A DNA stretch of 64,000 nucleotides from Acidobacteriota bacterium (GTDB lineage Bacteria; Acidobacteriota; Terriglobia; Bryobacterales; Bryobacteraceae), in NCBI GenBank assembly GCA_018268715.1, contig JAFDVZ010000007.1, positions 609,453-673,452 of the forward strand, given 5' to 3'. The notes beneath the pieces are model-generated. The model was not told the origin of the DNA, ran no database searches, and was given only the letters and a program-made list of their open reading frames with translations. Each line of letters begins with the position of its first letter. Position 1 is the stretch's first letter. Below are positions 60,418 through 64,000 of the stretch, piece after piece. Made by a program: the position numbers and the translations under genes.

Positions 60418-61956
60418 TCACTTGGATTCAATCGCGACGTAATTTCTAACTCCGCCGCGATTCACTAGTAACAAGGTCGTCCCGCCCTTGCCGGCGCGGA
60501 CCATCTTGTCGAACTCGGCCGCGTTCTTCACCGGCTGCCGGTTCACCTGTTCGATCACGTCGCCGCGCTGCAACCCGGCGTCGGCCGCCACGCTCGACTC
60601 CTCCACATCGGTCACCACCACGCCCGTCGCATCGCGTCCCAGGTTCAATTGCCGCGCGACGTCCGCCGTCACGTCCTCCACCGACACGCCTTCAAGGCCG
60701 CTCGCCTGTCCGCTGTCGCGGTCGCCGCCGCGGCCCTGCCGCGAACTGCGCGCATCCAGCTCAGCCGGCCGCTCTCCCAGCGTCACCGTGACATCGCTCG
60801 GAGCGCCATTGCGGTACAGGTGCAGCTTCACGTCCGAGCCCGGGCTCATGGAGGCAATGCGGTTCCGCAGCGACTGCGTGTCCACCACCGTGTCGCCGTT
60901 CACCTGGGTCACAACGTCGCCTTCCTTTACGCCCGCCTTGTCCGCCGGAGTCTTCGGGTCGACCTTGGTGATCACCACGCCGCTGTTATTCGGAATCTTG
61001 AACGCCTTGGCCAGGTTCGGATCCACATCCTGAAGATAGGCGCCCAGATATCCGCGAGTCACCTTGCCGCTCTTGATCAACTGGTCCATGATGTTGCGCG
61101 CCATGGCCACCGGGATCGCGAAGCCGATGCCCTGGTTGCCGCCGGAGCCCGACAGGATCGCCGTGTTGATCCCGATTAACTCGCCGCGTGTGCTGATCAG
61201 TGCGCCGCCCGAGTTACCCGGATTGATAGAGGCGTCGGTCTGAATGAAATCCTCAAAGGCCTCAATCGAGCCGCCCAGGTTCCGGCCCGTCGCCCCTACG
61301 ATTCCCATCGTCACCGTCTGGCCGACGCCAAACGGATTACCGATCGCCAGGCAGATGTCGCCCACTTCCGGCTTCACGCCGCTCAGTGGCAGCGCGGTCA
61401 GGTTCGACGCGTCGATCTTGATCACCGCCAGATCCGATTGCGGATCGGTTCCGATGGTCTTGGCGGTGAACTCGCGCCGGTCCGACAGCGTCACCTTCAC
61501 GCTCGTGGCGCCTTCCACGACATGGTTGTTCGTCAGGATATAGCCGTCCGGGCTGACAATCACACCGGAGCCGAGCGCCGATTCCCGCCGGTCGCGCGGA
61601 ACCGTATTGAACGGCCCTTCGCCGAAGAACTGGCGGAAGAACGGATCGTCGAGGAACGGATTCTGCTGTTGTTGCTGCTGCCCGCGACGATTGCGTTGCT
61701 GCAAGTTGCTTGCCGCCTTGATCACCTTGGTCGACGAGATATTCACCACCGACGGAGCCGATTTCTTCACGATCGGCGCGAAACTCACAAACTGTCCCGG
61801 CTCGCCGGCCGCCTGCGCGGTCGCCACGAATATCGGCACGGTGGAGCGTTTGCCGCCCACCACGGACGCGATCAGGCCGCCGCCGATCAGCGCGATTGTC
61901 ACGGCAGTCACCGCCACCCAGCGGCGGATCTCGAATCTAGCTTTCAACACTGTCAT
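60418..61956 (-). CDS. degP: Periplasmic serine protease/chaperone DegP (HtrA/Do)
   Basis: 512 aa. A membrane anchor or signal segment (residues 13-33) leads into the trypsin-like domain with His145 in TNNHVV, Asp175 in SDLAVIKI and Ser249 in NPGNSGGAL. A Gln/Asn-rich loop (residues 84-100) replaces the LA loop. Two PDZ domains follow (about 265-360 and 405-510). It degrades misfolded envelope proteins. It starts 36 bases after the clpB stop in the same direction and ends before a strong terminator. Confidence 0.95.
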   Translation of the reverse strand: MTVLKARFEIRRWVAVTAVTIALIGGGLIASVVGGKRSTVPIFVATAQAAGEPGQFVSFAPIVKKSAPSVVNISSTKVIKAASNLQQRNRRGQQQQQQNPFLDDPFFRQFFGEGPFNTVPRDRRESALGSGVIVSPDGYILTNNHVVEGATSVKVTLSDRREFTAKTIGTDPQSDLAVIKIDASNLTALPLSGVKPEVGDICLAIGNPFGVGQTVTMGIVGATGRNLGGSIEAFEDFIQTDASINPGNSGGALISTRGELIGINTAILSGSGGNQGIGFAIPVAMARNIMDQLIKSGKVTRGYLGAYLQDVDPNLAKAFKIPNNSGVVITKVDPKTPADKAGVKEGDVVTQVNGDTVVDTQSLRNRIASMSPGSDVKLHLYRNGAPSDVTVTLGERPAELDARSSRQGRGGDRDSGQASGLEGVSVEDVTADVARQLNLGRDATGVVVTDVEESSVAADAGLQRGDVIEQVNRQPVKNAAEFDKMVRAGKGGTTLLLVNRGGVRNYVAIESK

Positions 61957-61992
61957 TTCCTCCAGAACCTTCTGTTATTCCGACGAATGAAA

Positions 61993-64000
61993 TCAAATTC
62001 CAGTTGCAGCCGGCTCGCCCGCCGTCTCGAAAGTGAGCGCGCCCTGGGCCGCATCCACGTGCACCAGTTGCCCGTCGCGGACGTCGCCGGCCAAAATCCT
62101 GCGGGCCAACGGAGTCTCCACTTCGCGCTGAATCGACCGTTTCAGCGGCCGCGCGCCATAGTTGGAGTCGTAGCCGTTCACCACCAGATGAGTCTTCGCC
62201 GAGTCGGTGAGTTCCAGCCCGATGCGCCGCTCGGCCAAACGCGCCCGCAGCCCACTGAGCTGAATCTCCACGATCTTCTTGAGATGCTCGACGTCGAGTG
62301 AGTGGAACACAATCGTCTCATCCACCCGATTCAGGAACTCCGGCCGGAAATTCCGCCGCAATTCCTCGAGCACGGCTTCCTTCATGCGCTCGTAATCGGA
62401 TCCCTCGAACGATCCCCGGTAATCCAGGATCCGGTGGCTCCCAATATTCGAGGTCATGATCACGATCGTGTTCTTGAAGTCGACGGTGCGTCCCTGTCCA
62501 TCGGTCAGCCGGCCGTCGTCGAGAATTTGCAGCAGCACGTTGAAAACATCGTGGTGCGCTTTCTCGATCTCATCGAACAGCACTACTGAGTAAGGACGGC
62601 GCCGCACGGATTCCGTTAGCTGGCCCCCTTCCTCGTAACCCACGTAGCCCGGAGGCGCTCCAATCAACCGCGCCACGGTGTGCTTCTCCTGATACTCCGA
62701 CATATCGATACGGATCATGGCCCGCTCGTCGTCGAACAGAAACTCCGCCAGCGCCTTGCCCAACTCCGTCTTGCCCACGCCGGTCGGACCCAGGAAGATG
62801 AAACTGCCGATCGGCCGCTTGGGATCCTTCAACCCCGACCGCGCGCGCATCACGCTCTCGGCCACCGCCGTCACCGCCTCGTCCTGCCCCACCACCCGTT
62901 TGTGCAGCTCGTCTTCCAGTTGCAGCAGCTTCCGCATCTCGCCTTCCAGCAGCTTCGACACCGGAATGCCGGTCCAGCGGCTGACCACCTCGGCGATATC
63001 CTCTTCGTCCACCTCTTCCTTCAACAGGCGGCTGGCCCCCTGCTTCTCCGACAATCGGCCCTGTTCGGCCGCCAGTTCGCGCTCGAGTTGGGAAAGCTGC
63101 CCGTACTTCAACTCGGCGGCGCGATTCAGGTCATAGGACCGCTCGGCCTTCTCGATGTCCACCTTCACCTGCTCGATCCGTTCGCGAATCGTGCGCAGCT
63201 TCTGCACGCCGTCTTTTTCGGCCTGCCACTGCGCCTTCAAAGCGTTCGACTCGGTTTTCAGCTCCGCGATTTCCTTTTCGATCTTCGCCAGCCGGTCCTT
63301 CGAGGCGACGTCGGTCTCCTTCTTGAGCGCCTGCCGCTCGATTTCAAGCTGCATGATGCGCCGCAGCTTCTCGTCCAGTTCCGCCGGCATCGAATCGATC
63401 TCGGTCCGCAGCTTGGCCGCCGCCTCGTCCACCAGGTCGATCGCCTTGTCCGGCAAAAAGCGGTCCGAGATGTAGCGTTGCGACAGCACCGCCGCCGCCA
63501 CCATTGCCGAATCCTTGATGCGGACGCCGTGGTGCACTTCGTAGCGCTCCCTCAGCCCGCGCAGGATCGAAATCGTGTCCTCGACATTCGGCTGATCCAC
63601 CAGCACGGTCTGGAAACGTCGTTCGAGCGCCGCGTCTTTTTCGATGTGCTTGCGATATTCGTCGAGCGTCGTCGCCCCGATGCAGTGCAACTCGCCGCGC
63701 GCGAGCATCGGCTTCAGCAGGTTGCCGGCGTCCATGGCGCCCTCTGCCTTGCCCGCGCCCACCACCGTGTGCAGTTCGTCGATGAACAGCACGATCTGTC
63801 CGGCCGAGCTCTGCACTTCCTTGAGCACCGCCTTCAGCCGCTCCTCGAACTCGCCGCGAAACTTCGCGCCCGCAATCAGCGCGCCCATGTCGAGCGACAC
63901 CACGCGCTTGTCCTTCAACCCCTCCGGGACATCGCCGCGCACGATGCGCTGCGCCAGTCCCTCGACGATGGCCGTTTTGCCGACGCCCGGCTCGCCGATC
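61993..64000 (-). CDS. clpB: Disaggregase ClpB (N-terminal part beyond window)
   Basis: About 669 residues are visible; the 5' end lies right of base 64000. The window opens inside the first AAA+ module at [19 protein letters not shown] (Walker A), followed by [19 protein letters not shown] and a coiled middle domain ([21 protein letters not shown] through GRLSEKQ). The second module has [19 protein letters not shown] and the [32 protein letters not shown] sequence. With DnaK it refolds aggregates; M-domain presence separates it from ClpA. Confidence 0.97.
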   Translation of the reverse strand, partial: IGEPGVGKTAIVEGLAQRIVRGDVPEGLKDKRVVSLDMGALIAGAKFRGEFEERLKAVLKEVQSSAGQIVLFIDELHTVVGAGKAEGAMDAGNLLKPMLARGELHCIGATTLDEYRKHIEKDAALERRFQTVLVDQPNVEDTISILRGLRERYEVHHGVRIKDSAMVAAAVLSQRYISDRFLPDKAIDLVDEAAAKLRTEIDSMPAELDEKLRRIMQLEIERQALKKETDVASKDRLAKIEKEIAELKTESNALKAQWQAEKDGVQKLRTIRERIEQVKVDIEKAERSYDLNRAAELKYGQLSQLERELAAEQGRLSEKQGASRLLKEEVDEEDIAEVVSRWTGIPVSKLLEGEMRKLLQLEDELHKRVVGQDEAVTAVAESVMRARSGLKDPKRPIGSFIFLGPTGVGKTELGKALAEFLFDDERAMIRIDMSEYQEKHTVARLIGAPPGYVGYEEGGQLTESVRRRPYSVVLFDEIEKAHHDVFNVLLQILDDGRLTDGQGRTVDFKNTIVIMTSNIGSHRILDYRGSFEGSDYERMKEAVLEELRRNFRPEFLNRVDETIVFHSLDVEHLKKIVEIQLSGLRARLAERRIGLELTDSAKTHLVVNGYDSNYGARPLKRSIQREVETPLARRILAGDVRDGQLVHVDAAQGALTFETAGEPAATGI

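Overview
The window is a GC-rich bacterial chromosome segment packed with genes on both strands. Gene content suggests Acidobacteriota, probably the Solibacterales/Bryobacterales group. Evidence: a protein with the STGPKTPEGK N-terminus that is expanded in those genomes, many exported hydrolases, small secreted proteins of an acidobacterial type, and an isolated imidazolonepropionase. This assignment is inference from remembered family distributions; no database was searched. No rRNA, tRNA, CRISPR array, insertion sequence or prophage was seen.

Layout. 1-9.2 kb: 5' part of proS, then a tssK-tssL-tssM block (type VI secretion baseplate and membrane-complex genes) reading left. Divergent from it is a tail-anchored, Pro/Ala-rich protein with a kinase-like N-terminus and about twenty GEFTR[M/Q]F motifs. 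The 205-bp region between them holds a palindrome, a hairpin and a 24-bp direct-repeat array. 9.3-11.4 kb: exported M20 peptidase and a DeoC-like protein without the catalytic lysines. 11.6-16.4 kb: asnB-type amidotransferase, GT-C and GT4 glycosyltransferases (surface glycan or glycolipid). 16.4-22.1 kb: two uncharacterised coupled genes, a HAD phosphatase, a coupled pair that ends in a cysteine-rich putative effector, a ChbG/YdjC hydrolase and a DUF4097-like lipoprotein. 22.2-27.3 kb: pyruvate carboxylase and two tandem FabG-type reductases. 27.3-30.6 kb: two coupled paralogous multi-pass GT-C-like proteins. 30.6-40.2 kb: HutI, a single-domain response regulator, exported GH3, an UPF0173 hydrolase, a UroD-like/dehydratase/CocE run and an RNase T2 lipoprotein. 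40.2-43.3 kb: APC-type permease with a stand-alone ATP-grasp ligase. 43.4-50.7 kb: heavy-metal RND efflux operon (cusCBA-like) with small secreted accessory proteins. 50.8-53.6 kb: ECF sigma factor, then plsY, gpsA and thpR. 53.6-57.6 kb: DNA glycosylase and a GH3/monooxygenase/Fe-ADH run. 57.6-64 kb: protein quality-control block clpB, degP, hsp20, lon.

Genes working together. Tight spacing or stop/start overlaps point to operons for tssKLM, thpR-plsY-gpsA, cusC-cusB-cusA and its two followers, permease/ATP-grasp, and hsp20-lon. Several genes carry TATCAT 6-10 nt before the start codon, which suggests leaderless or near-leaderless transcripts. The most novel material is the GEFTR-repeat protein with its divergent control region beside tssK, and the cysteine-rich two-gene cassette at 18.4-20.1 kb, a possible secreted effector with its partner.
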